A stretch of DNA of 64,000 nt from Zoroaster sp. YZ-2022 (GCA_029582265.1 CM055833.1:27898288-27962287); one strand, 5' to 3'. Shown: positions 1 through 11,318, counted from the stretch's first letter. Notes: generated by a model not told the origin, from the letters alone. Translations and numbers: made by a program.

Positions 1-30
1 CCTACCCTTTTCATATTTCTATATTGACAG

Positions 31-177
31 CCCTTTGACAAGTGTTTCCTGGGGTCGGCACCAACAGCAGACAAGGAGAGGACTTTCTGTGGTCAGATGT
101 CTTCCGTTTACTTGTTCAGTGAAGCCTTGTCACCACATCAAATACACGCCATGTACCTCCTGGGAGCCAACTATAGG
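31..177 (+). CDS. NBEA: NBEA homologue, exon 1 of window (lectin-like domain)
   Basis: 49 codons, phase 0 at both ends, with acceptor AG at 29-30 and donor GT at 178. It reads through [19 protein letters not shown] and [13 protein letters not shown], the conserved closing strands of the ConA/LamG-like lectin domain that interrupts the N-terminal armadillo repeats of NBEA and LRBA. The window opens in the preceding intron, so the gene's N-terminus is upstream. Confidence 0.93.
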
Positions 178-203
178 GTAATTGAACATTTTACCTTTTG
201 CAT

Positions 204-729
204 TTTGATAGTCAACCGTTTTGATGATCAATTTGATAGTCAACCGTTTTGATAGTCAACCGTTTTGATAGTCAAACGTTTTGATAGTCAACCATTTTGA
301 TAGTCAACCATTTGGATAGTCAACCATTTGGATAGTCAACCATTTTGATTGTCAACTTTTGATAGTCAACCGTTTGGATAGTCAACCGTTTGGATAGTCA
401 ACCATTTGGATAGTCAACCATTTGGATAGTCAACCGTTTTGATAGTCAACCGTTTTGATAGTCAACCGTTTTGATAGTCAACCATTTTGATAGTCAACCA
501 TTTTGATAGTCAACCGTTTTGATAGTCAACCGTTTTGATAGTCAACCGTTTTGATAGTCAACCATTTGGATAGTCAACCATTTGGATAGTCAACCGTTTG
601 GATAGTCAACCATTTGGATAGTCAACCGTTTGGATAGTCAACCATTTGGATAGTCAACCGTTTTGATAGTCAACTGTTTTGATAGTCAACCATTTGGATA
701 GTCAACATTTTGCATTTTGATAGTCAACA
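204..729. repeat. 16-bp minisatellite
   Basis: About 33 tandem copies of a 16-bp unit, TTTTGATAGTCAACCG, with TTTG and CCA variants alternating in blocks. It sits 27 bp inside the intron after exon 1. Higher-order alternation suggests growth by unequal exchange. Confidence 0.95.
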
Positions 730-1008
730 ATACAGAATTCGTTGGGACACTCCTTCCATCTCCATACAATGATGTATGATTTGATGTACTCGCAAGAGTA
801 CTTAAAAATGGAATCATTATAAAGCTAACAAGTCCTTCTAGCATTCCTTTAAACAAACACAATTTCCAGATCTTTCATTTGAATATTTATTTTTGTTTGT
901 AATTCACCGATATTGCTCAGCACTGTCTAAACAAATCTCTCAAATCCTTAAAAAATTGTAACAAAAACCTCTTAATAATAACATCTCCTCCTGCTCCAAA
1001 AAATGCAG
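730..1008. other. intron remainder
   Basis: AT-rich intron between the minisatellite and exon 2. I see nothing beyond the acceptor tract. Confidence 0.6.
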
Positions 1009-1206
1009 AGCCACTTCAAGTTCCACTCGGAGAGTGATGTCAGCCTCTCAGAGAACTACAAGAAAATCCTGTACGATGGCAAGATGACCAATAGCATCGT
1101 GTTCCTGTACAGTCCTGCAGCGACAGAGTCTCAACTTTGCCTAGATTCATCTCCCAAGGGCAATATCTCGTTCTTTGTACATTCTCCTCATGCACTCATG
1201 GTCCAG
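1009..1206 (+). CDS. NBEA: NBEA homologue, exon 2 of window
   Basis: 66 codons, phase 0 to 0; AG at 1007-1008, GT at 1207. It begins [19 protein letters not shown] and ends [11 protein letters not shown], matching the vertebrate segment that closes the lectin-like domain. The ATG at 1003 is a chance codon straddling the splice acceptor, not a start. Confidence 0.95.
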
Positions 1207-1588
1207 GTAAGAAGACAAGCCAAATTAACACGGCCTAATATTGTACAGCTGCCGTCTACGTTGAAACAGATTTCCTTGGCATTTGATTACATTTTTATGG
1301 AGAGTAATATCAAATTCTAATTTGAAGTTGATTTCCATAAATTCTATAATGAAAACAATCAATACATGGAAACCAAAAGAGAAATAAATAACAAAATATT
1401 TAAACGGAGAAGTAACACACAATATCTTTAACGCTGTGCACTGATTTCCCTGAGGAAATTCTGAAGAGGACGGTGAAGAAATTCTCAGTTTCACTATAGG
1501 GAGGAAAACTGCCTCATTTTATGATTTCATTTTATGATGAGAATTGTATCGAAGAGTGCCCTGACAAGTGCAGGCCTGTGATATCTCA

Positions 1589-1858
1589 GGATTTTTCCTG
1601 ATTTCAGGATTTGTTACAAATTTCCCTTTGCCTCACCTTTTTCATGAAAGAAGAGAAGTAGCCATCAAGGAAAGAAAGAAGTAGCCTGTATTGTGTCCAA
1701 ACCTCTAGTGTCTTGTTCATGGGGATGTGGAGAGGTCTGTACACCCTCCAAAAATAAACATCCAGGAGGTTCAGGGGGCTTTGTCCTCTAGACCAAAGTG
1801 AGACCCAGGCCCACTACCCATTTTTCAGGATTTCTTAGTTTTGTCAAATCACTCCCCT
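1589..1858. mobile_element. possible diverged CAGGGGTGTGATT-family MITE
   Basis: The left edge CAGGATTTTTCCTGATTT and the right edge AAATCACTCCCCTG resemble both ends of the hAT-like family seen at 41045, 51094 and 53110. The interior is only patchily similar. An old copy is likely but not certain. The rest of the intron (1207-2576) shows nothing else. Confidence 0.4.
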
Positions 1859-2576
1859 GCAAGTGGTTTTTTGAACCCTGGCACAATCAGTTTTTGATGA
1901 GTACTCTTACGGTAATGTGACTTCCATTATGTACAGTCAAAAGTGTCTTTATATTCCAAGAGATTTTTCTTTTATACTCTAAGTGTGTTGTGATTTGCTT
2001 GGTATTTTCTTCAGAAGGAAGCCCCTTGCAATTTCAGTTACTATGGAACTGCCCATATGCTGTGAATGATTTACAGAGAAGTAGACCATTTCAACTATTT
2101 CTTATAAACTGTCCAAGCAACCACAGAAACATCTAAGGCCAAGCACAGCAGTAACAGTACATTGCAATGCACTTTAGACAGAAATGTAGGATCTTGGATT
2201 CTGTAGGGCTGCAAAATGAAGATCAGACATTATCGATTGCAATGGAAAAACTCTCTGTGGCTACAGTTGATCATTAACTTGGCCTTCTACAATGTTGACA
2301 AATGGAATGAGGATAAATATTGCTCCATCAATGTATCTACAATGTTTGCTATAAACCAACAAGACACAAGAGCCAAAGAGTTGTTGACTCGAGTCATTGA
2401 CTTGACTTGAATCTGACTTCAAATCCTTTTTTTTTTTTACTTGACTTGGATGAAAATAATTTGGTTACAATCTATAGTTCCATGTAATCAGTATATTTAT
2501 ATAATATTTGGCTTACAAAGTTTACCGAAAATAGGTAAAATGGTTTGTAATTTTGTATTTTGATTTTTGTTTTCAG

Positions 2577-2725
2577 GATGTACGTGCCATTGTGACACAT
2601 TCCATTCACAGTACCTTGCATTCCATCGGAGGTATCCATATGATATTTCCTCTCTTTACACAATTGGACTACGTGCAACCGGTGACCGAGGATGCTACAG
2701 AAGAGACAATCAACCCAGCTGTCTG
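2577..2725 (+). CDS. NBEA: NBEA homologue, exon 3 of window
   Basis: 149 nt, entering in phase 0 and ending with two bases (TG) of a Cys codon completed by the next exon. It contains [18 protein letters not shown], the family's conserved start of the DUF4704/armadillo-like block. AG at 2575-2576, GT at 2726. The acidic stretch after it (EDATEET) is variable in the family. Confidence 0.94.
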
Positions 2726-2818
2726 GTATGCATACCAGTTCCCTGTTACGATGCTTGTGTCGATCTATTCAGTCCAGTTCATTTGTGGGACTAACCAGCC
2801 CAGCTCAACCCAGCTCAC

Positions 2819-3073
2819 CTTAACCAGTTCGCGTCGGGAATAAAAAAGTTTTTCTGGGCCCCTGTGGCGGGTTTCTTTTTCCCACACACACGTTAATGGA
2901 AGCTTCCACAGCGGGTGGCCGGCACTTCCGAGCATGTCACCGTACACGCGTGGCTCAACCGAGCATGCATACAAATATTCCGGAGTTTCCTATGGCGTGT
3001 TTAGACGCTCTCCGATCCGTGGTGCAAAAAAAAATTGCGTGTATACACGGCCTCCGACGCGAACTGGTTAAAG
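2819..3073. mobile_element. MITE with 19-bp inverted ends
   Basis: TTAACCAGTTCGCGTCGG at 2820-2837 is repeated inverted at 3054-3071 with at most one mismatch over 20 bp. The 255-bp unit is GC-richer than the intron and has no credible ORF, which fits a nonautonomous DNA transposon. Confidence 0.75.
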
Positions 3074-3221
3074 TCCACTTCCAAACTGCCATTGCCATAT
3101 TCACCTACATAAGGCCAAACAAAAAAGTCTCCAGTATCTGAACCAGTTTCTGGTCATCGGTCAGCTTCAAAATCGGTGTGGTGTTGCACTTTTTTATTAT
3201 TTTTTTTATTTGGTAAGCATG

Positions 3222-3320
3222 GAAGTGAAAATAGTCCCTTGTATGCATTGATAGTAAGCACTATAATCATAATTGTGTATACAGGGTACCTGACAAAGAT
3301 GGCCACAGTGGGATAAAGGT
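3222..3320. repeat. dispersed repeat, copy 1
   Basis: Shares about 90 bp with 40550-40650, including AATTGTGTATACAGGG and CCTGACAAAGATGGC. Family unknown. Confidence 0.6.
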
Positions 3321-3357
3321 ATATTATGCTAAATAGTAATAATCGTATTAATTGCAG

Positions 3358-3466
3358 CCCATTGCTCCTTCATCTACTGTGTGATCTCCTGAAGGGATCT
3401 ATGTCTACACAGCAACAGATGGTACAGGGTAGAGGCTTTGTCATCCTGGGATACCTGCTACAGAAA
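3358..3466 (+). CDS. NBEA: NBEA homologue, exon 4 of window
   Basis: 109 nt (1+108). The first C completes the Cys codon from exon 3, then the frame reads PLLLHLLCDLLKGSM and MVQGRGFVILGYLLQK. These are the amphipathic helices of the armadillo-like block. AG at 3356-3357, GT at 3467. Confidence 0.94.
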
Positions 3467-3727
3467 GTAAGACTTCCTTCTGGCAGTAGTACATTATATT
3501 ATTATTTTTAGTTCATGAATAGTCTGCTTGGATACTGTACAAATTGTGTGTTATTTTGTTGTTTTAATGCATTTGAATGAAGCTTATTAATTTTTACTTT
3601 TGAAATTAAAAATTAAAAAAAATTAAAAAAATAGGGAAAAAAGATTAAATGAAAGAAAATGATAAGGCTAGTCTATTCTTTACAGCGAATTACAGTGATG
3701 TTGACAATGAAATCAGCCTCTATGACC

Positions 3728-4050
3728 GTTAGAACCCTTCTGTGACTGCAAGGGTCAGAAACAGTCAAAATGTTGATATACCTGACAAGGTATATCTAGT
3801 GCACTTAAAAGTCAAAAAACTGTCAAACCATACATGTAGATAAGTACAATTACAGGTCAAAATGAGTCGACCGATTTTGACTGTTAAAAGCATTGTCTTG
3901 TATTGTTGAGGGTGGTCAAAATGACAGTAAAAACCAGTCAAAAATGCCCCTGTGTGCACATTTGGGTCAACAGTCAAAACAGGCAGTTGACTGGTTTTGA
4001 CCACTATAGCTACTTGCCACTAAAGTGCAGCTAGAGTAGGAGGGTTAGTC
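3728..4050 (-). mobile_element. GTCAAAA-rich MITE, copy 1
   Basis: About 320 bp studded with GTCAAAA in both orientations. It matches, inverted, 6803-7093 and 34977-35283. The outer ends read AACCCTTCTGTGACTGC on the left and GTAGGAGGGTTA on the right; the same TTAACCCTCCTAC-like end recurs in the other copies. Confidence 0.75.
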
Positions 4051-4068
4051 ATGTCATGAATTTTGTTT

Positions 4069-4345
4069 CATATAAGATTTGAGGCTTTGCATGGTGAAAT
4101 ATCGACATCGTTTCGGTTTGCGGTAACACCATGTGTTTATTTCAACTATCGCGAAGCTGAGGTACAGGGTTCTGAAAAGAACCTTATCGCACAACTCGTA
4201 TCTCAACCTTCGTTAAGTGAGAAAGGTTCAAGGGAGAACCAATGTCGGGCAACTCGTTTTTCTCTACTGTCTCTAAGTGAGAAATATGGTTCAGGGAGAA
4301 CCATGGGGACTTCACAGGTTAATATGGTTCAGGGAGAACCATGGG
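4069..4345 (-). mobile_element. foldback family A (CACCATGTG core), copy 1
   Basis: Reads inverted relative to copies at 31358 and 32509. It begins ATATAAGATTTGAGG, carries the shared GCGGTAACACCATGTG core and then a chain of TTCAGGGAGAACC and TAAGTGAGAAA short inverted motifs that can pair with each other. Confidence 0.75.
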
Positions 4346-4450
4346 GACTTTACGGGTTATTCTCTACGTTTCGATTACCCTGCTCTAATCTTTCACTTTG
4401 GCATTCCCGTGAAGTAAAACCTCTACATTCTTGGTTCCTCCCTCCTGCAG

Positions 4451-4603
4451 GCATCCATGGAGCACATGACGGAGACAGCTCTGGAGCTATTCCTAGATCT
4501 TGCCAAGTATTACAACGGGGTACCAGCCGGTGTACAGCTACTGAGACACCTAGTCGATCACATCCTATTCAACCCAGCATTGTGGATACACACCCCTGTT
4601 AAG
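4451..4603 (+). CDS. NBEA: NBEA homologue, exon 5 of window
   Basis: 51 codons, phase 0 to 0. It reads ETALELFLDLAKYYNG then LLRHLVDHILFNPALWIH and ends at TPVK, very close to vertebrate NBEA. AG at 4449-4450, GT at 4604. A longer open frame over the same bases (4063-4602) is a shadow through an upstream repeat. Confidence 0.95.
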
Positions 4604-5212
4604 GTATGGCGCGTGGACCGTTTCACATAGCACTCGGTAATCGTTGTTAAGCCTCATTTTGCATATTGATCACATAACCCACTTCTGAATACTGTGTCAG
4701 TGGTTGTCATAAAATAAACACATTTATCCATATTGAAATAATTTGTCTACCTCTTCATTGCCAATTTTGGGGTGTTTTGATAGCTTTTTTTCACATTTTT
4801 GTTTAAATGCTTATGGAAATGTGGATATTGCTGAGAAAATCAGTGATGTCACAACGAGATCAGATGCAACTTCCATGGTTGATTTGTGCATAAAAGTAAT
4901 CTGAAGTCTGTCAGCTTTCTACATTTTTTTTGTTTTGTCTTATTAACTGGGTGTTTGGTTACCAATAAGTGAATTGTTTTGAGGTAATTACTGTTTACTT
5001 AGGCAGTGGTTTGGGATTTTGATTGTGTGCTGCTGTGACACTGAGTTCTTGTTGGGTTCTCATAGCGACCTAATAATCATAAACATTTTTACTGTATACT
5101 CACTTTTAACTTTACATCAAAAATATATTTCCTTTTTTGTTAAGTCTCAAAAAGCATAAATTTATTTAAAAAAATAATAACAAATTGTATTTGCATTTTA
5201 TAGGTCCTTTAA
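4604..5212. other. intron without recognised features
   Basis: T-rich intron sequence. I see no repeat, RNA gene or coding signal. Confidence 0.6.
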
Positions 5213-5305
5213 TAACAATATTATTAATATTCATATATTCAATATTATTAATATTCATATATTCAATATTATTAATATTCATATATTCAATATTATTAAT
5301 ATTCA
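5213..5305. repeat. 24-bp AT-rich tandem repeat
   Basis: Four copies of a unit containing TATTATTAATATTCATAT. Confidence 0.9.
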
Positions 5306-5640
5306 TGCGTTTGGGGTCCACAATAATTTTCCCTTTAACGGTTTAGTGATTCCCTACTGCAATGCTTGTGAATTTTTTTTTTATAAACCTCCCCTCCCCC
5401 CAAACAAAAAATAAATAAATAGAGAGGTCATGTTCTTTATAATCAGATGTTCTGTATAGCTGTGTTGATTTCAGTGGAGTTGAATTCCCTGTCATTTTTA
5501 ATTCATCAGTAACCCATTTGGTATGGCTCAACCATCGGAATATGTCATTTGATATTTGGAGAAAAAAGAAGGAAAAGGAAATAAATTTTGGTTGAAAAAA
5601 GTACACTTTAGACTTTAAAAAATGAGTTAAGAACATATTT

Positions 5641-5892
5641 GTGATGTGATCTGGGAAAACCCTCCACATGGTGAAACTTGTAATTTTTGTGTTTTATACA
5701 TCAAATTAATCGGGACACTGCATGTGCTCTTTTCAAAACTGTTTTATTCATGATTCTAGAATGTCTATAACTTGAGTTACGCTATTGTGGAGTTCTTTCA
5801 CATAAGAGCACATGCAGTCCCGATTAATTTGATGTATAAAACACAAAAATTACAAATTTCACCATGTGGAGGGTTTTCCCAGATCACATCAC
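5641..5892. mobile_element. foldback element with about 90-bp arms
   Basis: 5641-5731 is repeated inverted at 5804-5892 with only a few mismatches, around a 72-bp loop. Edges are GTGATGTGATCTGGG and its complement; the arms include CACCATGTGGAGGG. No ORF. Confidence 0.85.
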
Positions 5893-6143
5893 ATTTGTGT
5901 AAACGGGCAACTGGGTCGCTTCCCTTTTTTAAAGCTTGTAAATGATTGATCATTTGTTCTGGATGAAATACAAGAAGAAAATCATATTTAAAAAAAGGTT
6001 TTTCTTTCTTTTCCTTTTGAAAAAACCCATGTTAGATATTCATTCAATGAAATATTTAGATAGAAAAAACGAGTTCAGAACATACTCATGTAGAGAGACA
6101 ACTGGGTCAATGATTGATCTTTCATTATGGATTAATTTAATAG

Positions 6144-6312
6144 ACCCAGATATCTCTGTACACATTCCTGTCCAACGAGTTTGTGGGGCAGTCAAATATC
6201 TACACCAACATCCGCCGTGTCAGCACCGTGTTGCAGCTGATGCACACGCTCAAATACTATTACTGGATCATCAACCCTGAAGATCGCAGCGGAATCTCCC
6301 CCAAAGGACTGG
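6144..6312 (+). CDS. NBEA: NBEA homologue, exon 6 of window
   Basis: 169 nt, phase 0 to 1. I placed the acceptor at TAG 6141-6143 so that [15 protein letters not shown] aligns with the family; an alternative AG at 6148-6149 would drop two residues. [18 protein letters not shown] is diagnostic for NBEA/LRBA. The donor GT is at 6313. The frame has no nearby ATG and is easily missed by ORF callers. Confidence 0.93.
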
Positions 6313-6540
6313 GTAAGGAATGGCTCGGTGATTGCTCTTTCCTACTCCTGTGATAAGTTCTTCATCCCACGGGTATCCAAAGCATTATGACTTGTTATGT
6401 TTGAGTTTAATGTCCTTCTGTGTAGTCTGTGAATTTCACTCATCTGTTTCTTTTCAAAATGGTGTAAAAGTAATGTTGGCTCGTCAGGCCGGTGTTTATC
6501 TATCGATTTCATTGGCATGAAATGACAGAGATTGTTTCTA

Positions 6541-6803
6541 TTTAGGCACCTTCTCAAATCTATTCCGGGATAACTTGCGGGGAGATTTCCCCTCAGTTGA
6601 TTTTTAAACCCGCAAAGTATTCCCAAGCAATCCAAATATATTGCGGAAAAGTTATAAACGTATTGCAGGTAAATGTGTGCTTTTTATCGGGGGAAAATCT
6701 ATCTAGGAAAAGAATCCACCCGCAACGTTTCCGCAATGATATACCCTTTGAGGAAAGACTTTCCCGCAACTTATCCTGGAATACTTTTTGAGAACGTGCC
6801 TTA
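6541..6803. mobile_element. MITE with about 55-bp imperfect inverted ends
   Basis: The left end TAGGCACCTTCTCAAA, continuing through ATTCCGGGATAACTTGCGGG, is mirrored at 6748-6803 (CCCGCAACTTATCCTGGAAT, then TTTGAGAACGTGCC). TTA lies at both borders. It abuts, and probably truncated, the left end of the GTCAAAA element that follows. Confidence 0.8.
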
Positions 6804-7093
6804 GTGGGAAGTTGCTACAGAGGTCAAAATCAGTCAACTGCCTGTTTCGACTGTTGACCCAAATGTGCACACGGGGGCATTTTTGACTGGTTTTTACTGT
6901 CATTTTGACCACCCTGAACAATACCAGACAATGCTTTTTACCAGTCAAAAACGGTCGGCTCATTTTGACCTGTAAACGTACTTACTACACGTAAGGTTTG
7001 ACAGTGTTTGACTTTTAAGTGCATTAGATATACCATAGCAAGTATATCAACATCTTGACTGATTTTGACCCATGTAGTAGGAGGGTTAAGAAT
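6804..7093 (+). mobile_element. GTCAAAA-rich MITE, copy 2
   Basis: Colinear with 34977-35283. The right end GTAGGAGGGTTAAGAATG is intact; the left end is lost at the junction with the preceding MITE. Confidence 0.75.
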
Positions 7094-7119
7094 GTCTGTT
7101 GGAACATTTTTAAGCGGCA

Positions 7120-7232
7120 CAAAGGCCAAGACCTGTGAAATTCCAAGCTTGGGATGCCAGTATATCGCAGGTTACTCCCTCAGCTATTGCTGGTCCCCAT
7201 TAATACTCTTGGGTAAAGAGATACAATTACAG
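7120..7232 (-). mobile_element. SINE 3' body fragment (body 3)
   Basis: Matches the non-tRNA part of the element at 38848-39052 (GATGCC, TATCGCAGGTTA and AGCTATTGCTGG blocks). No tRNA-like head remains. Confidence 0.6.
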
Positions 7233-7331
7233 AAGATTACTACAAGTCCTGATATATTTTATTCATTTTAAAATTAAACTCCGCGTGGAGACGGGAAGCA
7301 TGTCTTCAAATGTGGTCGTTTTCTGTTGCAG

Positions 7332-7474
7332 ATGGGCCAAGGCCCAACCAGCAAGATCTTCTGTCATTGAGGGCGCTAATCCTTCGCATCACCAAGCAGT
7401 TGATACTGAAGGAGCGATCAGCCAATGATGAAGAGCTACAGATTCTCCTGAATTACCTCATGACTATTCATGAG
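7332..7474 (+). CDS. NBEA: NBEA homologue, exon 7 of window
   Basis: 143 nt (2+141). Its AT plus the G of exon 6 make the Asp of DGPRPNQQDLLSLRALIL. It ends ILLNYLMTIHE, where vertebrate NBEA also continues with Asp residues. AG at 7330-7331, GT at 7475. Confidence 0.95.
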
Positions 7475-7699
7475 GTGGGTGGAATATATACAGATTGATT
7501 ATATTAAATTATTAGTCATAATACATTGAAGTTAATATCATATTCGTCAGGCTAACAAAAATTAAAAATGACAAAGTTAAACCCTCTAAGGTAGAACCTT
7601 ATGAGGTGGGTGACCTCACTAGGTATATTTTTTAAAATATTGTATTTCCCCATTACCCGCGCAACTTCAGGAGCAGAAATAAAAAGAGAGGAATAAACT

Positions 7700-8553
7700 T
7701 GGTTAAAGACAAAGTTTATTGGACCAATTCTTTCTTATTGGTGACTCTCATGTGCAATCTTCTTCTCAAGCAAGGAACCTTGGAGTTATTTTTGATGCAA
7801 ACATGACACTTAAACCTCGTATTTCAAATGTTACTCGCACCGCAGCATTTCACCTTAGGAACATTGGAAAGTTATGCAAATATCTTAATTATGATGCAGC
7901 AGAACAAATTGTTCATTCCTTCATAACATCTCGTCTTGATATGGCAAATTCACTGCTTTATGGACTTCCTCAGGATCAACTACGACGACTTCAAAAGATT
8001 CAAAACACTGCTGCACGTATTGTGACTCTCTAAAATACCATGTCATATCACCCCCATCCTTAAAGATCGGCATTGGCTGCCAATATCATACATATCGTAT
8101 TATTTATAAAATATTGCTTATCGCTTTCAAATCTTTGAATGATTGTGCACAATTATATATATCTGACTTGTTGAAATGTTATGCCCCCCTCTCGCAAGTT
8201 ACATTCCAGTGCAAAATTTCTGCTGGCTGAACAAAAGTCTAAACATTCTTGGGGTGACAGATCTTTTGAAGTTTTGGCTCCACGCCTTTGGAATGATTTG
8301 CCTCTGTACATTCGTGAATCTCAAACTGTTTACTCCTTCGAGAAAAACTTAAAAACTCATCTTATGTGTATTGCCTATAAGGACTACTAACATTCATTTA
8401 TGCATTTTTAAAATCTTTTTGTTTAGTATTATATTGCATTTGCTATTGTATTGTTATGCTATTGTATGATTTCTTGTTTACTGTAAAGCGCCTTGAGCAC
8501 TTCTTGGTGGATATGTGCGCATTATAAATCTTCTGTATTATTATTATTATTAT
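7700..8553 (+). mobile_element. CR1/L2-like LINE, 5'-truncated and decayed
   Basis: 7719-8033 encodes the C-terminal part of a non-LTR reverse transcriptase (ARNLGVIFDANMTL, ITSRLDMANSLLYGLP, LQKIQNTAARIVT). 8181-8390 encodes the usual end region (GDRSFEVLAPRLWNDLP, FEKNLKTHL). A stop and frame breaks separate them. The 3' tail (8488-8553) carries GCGCCTTGAGCAC and TGGTGGATATGTGCGC and ends in (ATT)n, typical of this LINE group. Dead copy. Confidence 0.88.
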
Positions 8554-8577
8554 TTCAAATTGAATTTATAATAAGGG

Positions 8578-8722
8578 ACTATGTATAATTGAGTTCTTTC
8601 AGGTGACACCGTGTAATGATCTCTTCTTGGAAGAAGTGATGGCTCTGAGAAATCATGACACGGTGTACCCGAAAGAACTCAATTATATCTATCTCCACCA
8701 TGCAAAGCCTCAAATCCTACAT
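8578..8722. mobile_element. foldback family C, short copy
   Basis: TTGAGTTCTTTCAGGTGACACC and its inverse (GGTGTACCCGAAAGAACTCAA) enclose a short loop containing GAAGAAGTGATGGCTCT. It ends CACCATGCAAAGCCTCAAA. Sibling of 23627-23863; shares the GTGACACC..TGTA core with families A and B. Confidence 0.8.
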
Positions 8723-11318
8723 TAACCCTAACTCCCTAGGCCCATTTGCTTACACATAACCTAAATCCTTCCTAATTCCCTAGGCCCATTTGCTTACACA
8801 TAACCTGAATCCTTCCTAACTCCCTAGGCCCATTTGCTTACACATAACCTGAATCCTTCCCAACTCCCTAGGCCCATTTGCTTACACATAACCTGAATCC
8901 TTCCTAACTCCCGAGGCCCATTTGCTTACACATAACCTGAATCCTTCCCAACTCCCTAGGCCCATTTGCTTACACATAACCTGAATCCTTCCCAACTCCC
9001 TAGGCCCATTTGCTTACACATAACCTGAATCCTTCCCAACTCCCTAGGCCCATTTGCTTACACATAACCTGAATCCTTCCCAACTCCCTAGGCCCATTTG
9101 CTTACACATAACCTGAATCCTTCCCAACTCCCTAGGCCCATTTGCTTACACATAACCTGAATCCTTCCCAACTCCCTAGGCCCATTTGCTTACACATAAC
9201 CTGAATCCTTCCCAACTCCCTAGGCCCATTTGCTTACACATAACCTGAATCCTTCCCAACTCCCTAGGCCCATTTGCTTACACATAACCTGAATCCTTCC
9301 CAACTCCCTAGGCCCATTTGCTTACACATAACCTGAATCCTTCCCAACTCCCTAGGCCCATTTGCTTACACATAACCTGAATCCTTCCCAACTCCCTAGG
9401 CCCATTTGCTTACACATAACCTGAATCCTTCCCAACTCCCTAGGCCCATTTGCTTACACATAACCTGAATCCTTCCCAACTCCCTAGGCCCATTTGCTTA
9501 CACATAACCTGAATCCTTCCCAACTCCCTAGGCCCATTTGCTTACACATAACCTGAATCCTTCCCAACTCCCTAGGCCCATTTGCTTACACATAACCTGA
9601 ATCCTTCCTAACTCCCTAGGCCCATTTGCTTACACATAACCTGAATCCTTCCTAACTCCCTAGGCCCATTTGCTTACACATAACCTGAATCCTTCCTAAC
9701 TCCCTAGGCCCATTTGCTTACACATAACCTGAATCCTTCCTAACTCCCTAGGCCCATTTGCTTACACATAACCTGAATCCTTCCTAACTCCCTAGGCCCA
9801 TTTGCTTACACATAACCTGAATCCTTCCTAACTCCCTAGGCCCATTTGCTTACACATAACCTGAATCCTTCCTAACTCCCTAGGCCCATTTGCTTACACA
9901 TAACCTGAATCCTTCCTAACTCCCTAGGCCCATTTGCTTACACATAACCTGAATCCTTCCTAACTCCCTAGGCCCATTTGCTTACACATAACCTGAATCC
10001 TTCCTAACTCCCTAGGCCCATTTGCTTACACATAACCTGAATCCTTCCTAACTCCCTAGGCCCATTTGCTTACACATAACCTGAATCCTTCCTAACTCCC
10101 TAGGCCCATTTGCTTACACATAACCTGAATCCTTCCTAAACTCCCTAGGCCCATTTGCTTACACATAACCTGAATCCTTCCTAACTCCCTAGGCCCATTT
10201 GCTTACACATAACCTGAATCCTTCCTAACTCCCTAGGCCCATTTGCTTACACATAACCTGAATCCTTCCTAACTCCCTAGGCCCATTTGCTTACACATAA
10301 CCTGAATCCTTCCTAACTCCCTAGGCCCATTTGCTTACACATAACCTGAATCCTTCCTAACTCCCTAGGCCCATTTGCTTACACATAACCTGAATCCTTC
10401 CTAACTCCCTAGGCCCATTTGCTTACACATAACCTGAATCCTTCCTAAACTCCCTAGGCCCATTTGCTTACACATAACCTGAATCCTTCCTAACTCCCTA
10501 GGCCCATTTGCTTACACATAACCTGAATCCTTCCTAACTCCCTAGGCCCATTTGCTTACACATAACCTGAATCCTTCCTAACTCCCTAGGCCCATTTGCT
10601 TACACATAACCTGAATCCTTCCTAACTCCCTAGGCCCATTTGCTTACACATAACCTGAATCCTTCCTAACTCCCTAGGCCCATTTGCTTACACATAACCT
10701 GAATCCTTCCTAACTCCTAGGCCCATTTGCTTACACATAACCTGAATCCTTCCTAACTCCCTAGGCCCATTTGCTTACACATAACCTGAATCCTTCCTAA
10801 CTCCCTAGGCCCATTTGCTTACACATAACCTGAATCCTTCCTAACTCCCTAGGCCCATTTGCTTACACATAACCTGAATCCTTCCTAACTCCCTAGGCCC
10901 ATTTGCTTACACATAACCTGAATCCTTCCTAACTCCCGAGGCCCATTTGCTTACACATAACCTGAATCCTCCCTAACTCCCTAGGCCCATTTGCTTACAC
11001 ATAACCTGAATCCTTCCTACATTGTGTAACTCCCTAGGCCCATTTGCTTACACATAACCTGAATCATCCAAAATCCACATGATATGTATGCACACATGTG
11101 TTTCTAATCTGTGATACATGTACATGGCCAGGGACCCTCCCTGCATGCATGGAGCAATAAACAGTGTCCACTGACCCAAGCACTGACCTTGCAATCACTA
11201 CAACAAACATGGATGTACATGTACTATGGAAAGGCAAGTATGCCTTATAACCTCAATCCTCAAAATTCCTTCACTTTAGCAAAGATGATTTTGGAGGATT
11301 TGGGCAGGTTAGGGTTAA
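8722..11318. mobile_element. TTAACCCTAAC-ended transposon carrying a giant internal array
   Basis: The left end TTAACCCTAACTCCC and right end GGTTAGGGTTAA are inverted repeats. The right 250 bp (11066-11318) match 45830-46110 closely. Between the ends lies the 44-bp array. No transposase is encoded, so it is nonautonomous. Confidence 0.8.
8729..11066. repeat. 44-bp satellite-like array, about 53 copies
   Basis: Unit TAACTCCCTAGGCCCATTTG followed by CTTACACATAACCTGAATCCTTCC. Units are nearly identical. An inner block (about 8865-9605) has CCAACTCCC instead of CTAACTCCC, and rare units carry a 1-bp insertion or deletion (10139, 10448, 10716). There are no unique spacers, so it is not CRISPR. 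The same unit occurs once at 45399-45440. Confidence 0.97.

Noticed and set aside
204..729. CRISPR-like or coding repeat
   Set aside because: A 16-bp pure tandem repeat without spacers; 16 is not a multiple of 3 and no frame stays open.
4063..4602. 179-codon plus-strand ORF
   Set aside because: It runs from a foldback element into exon 5 in a different frame from the conserved NBEA reading.
8729..11066. CRISPR-like array
   Set aside because: Units are contiguous and nearly identical with no unique spacers, and the host is a eukaryote; it is a tandem satellite-like array.
11307..11318. Telomeric TTAGGG signal
   Set aside because: Only one TTAGGG occurs, as part of the transposon's inverted end; no tandem telomere repeat.
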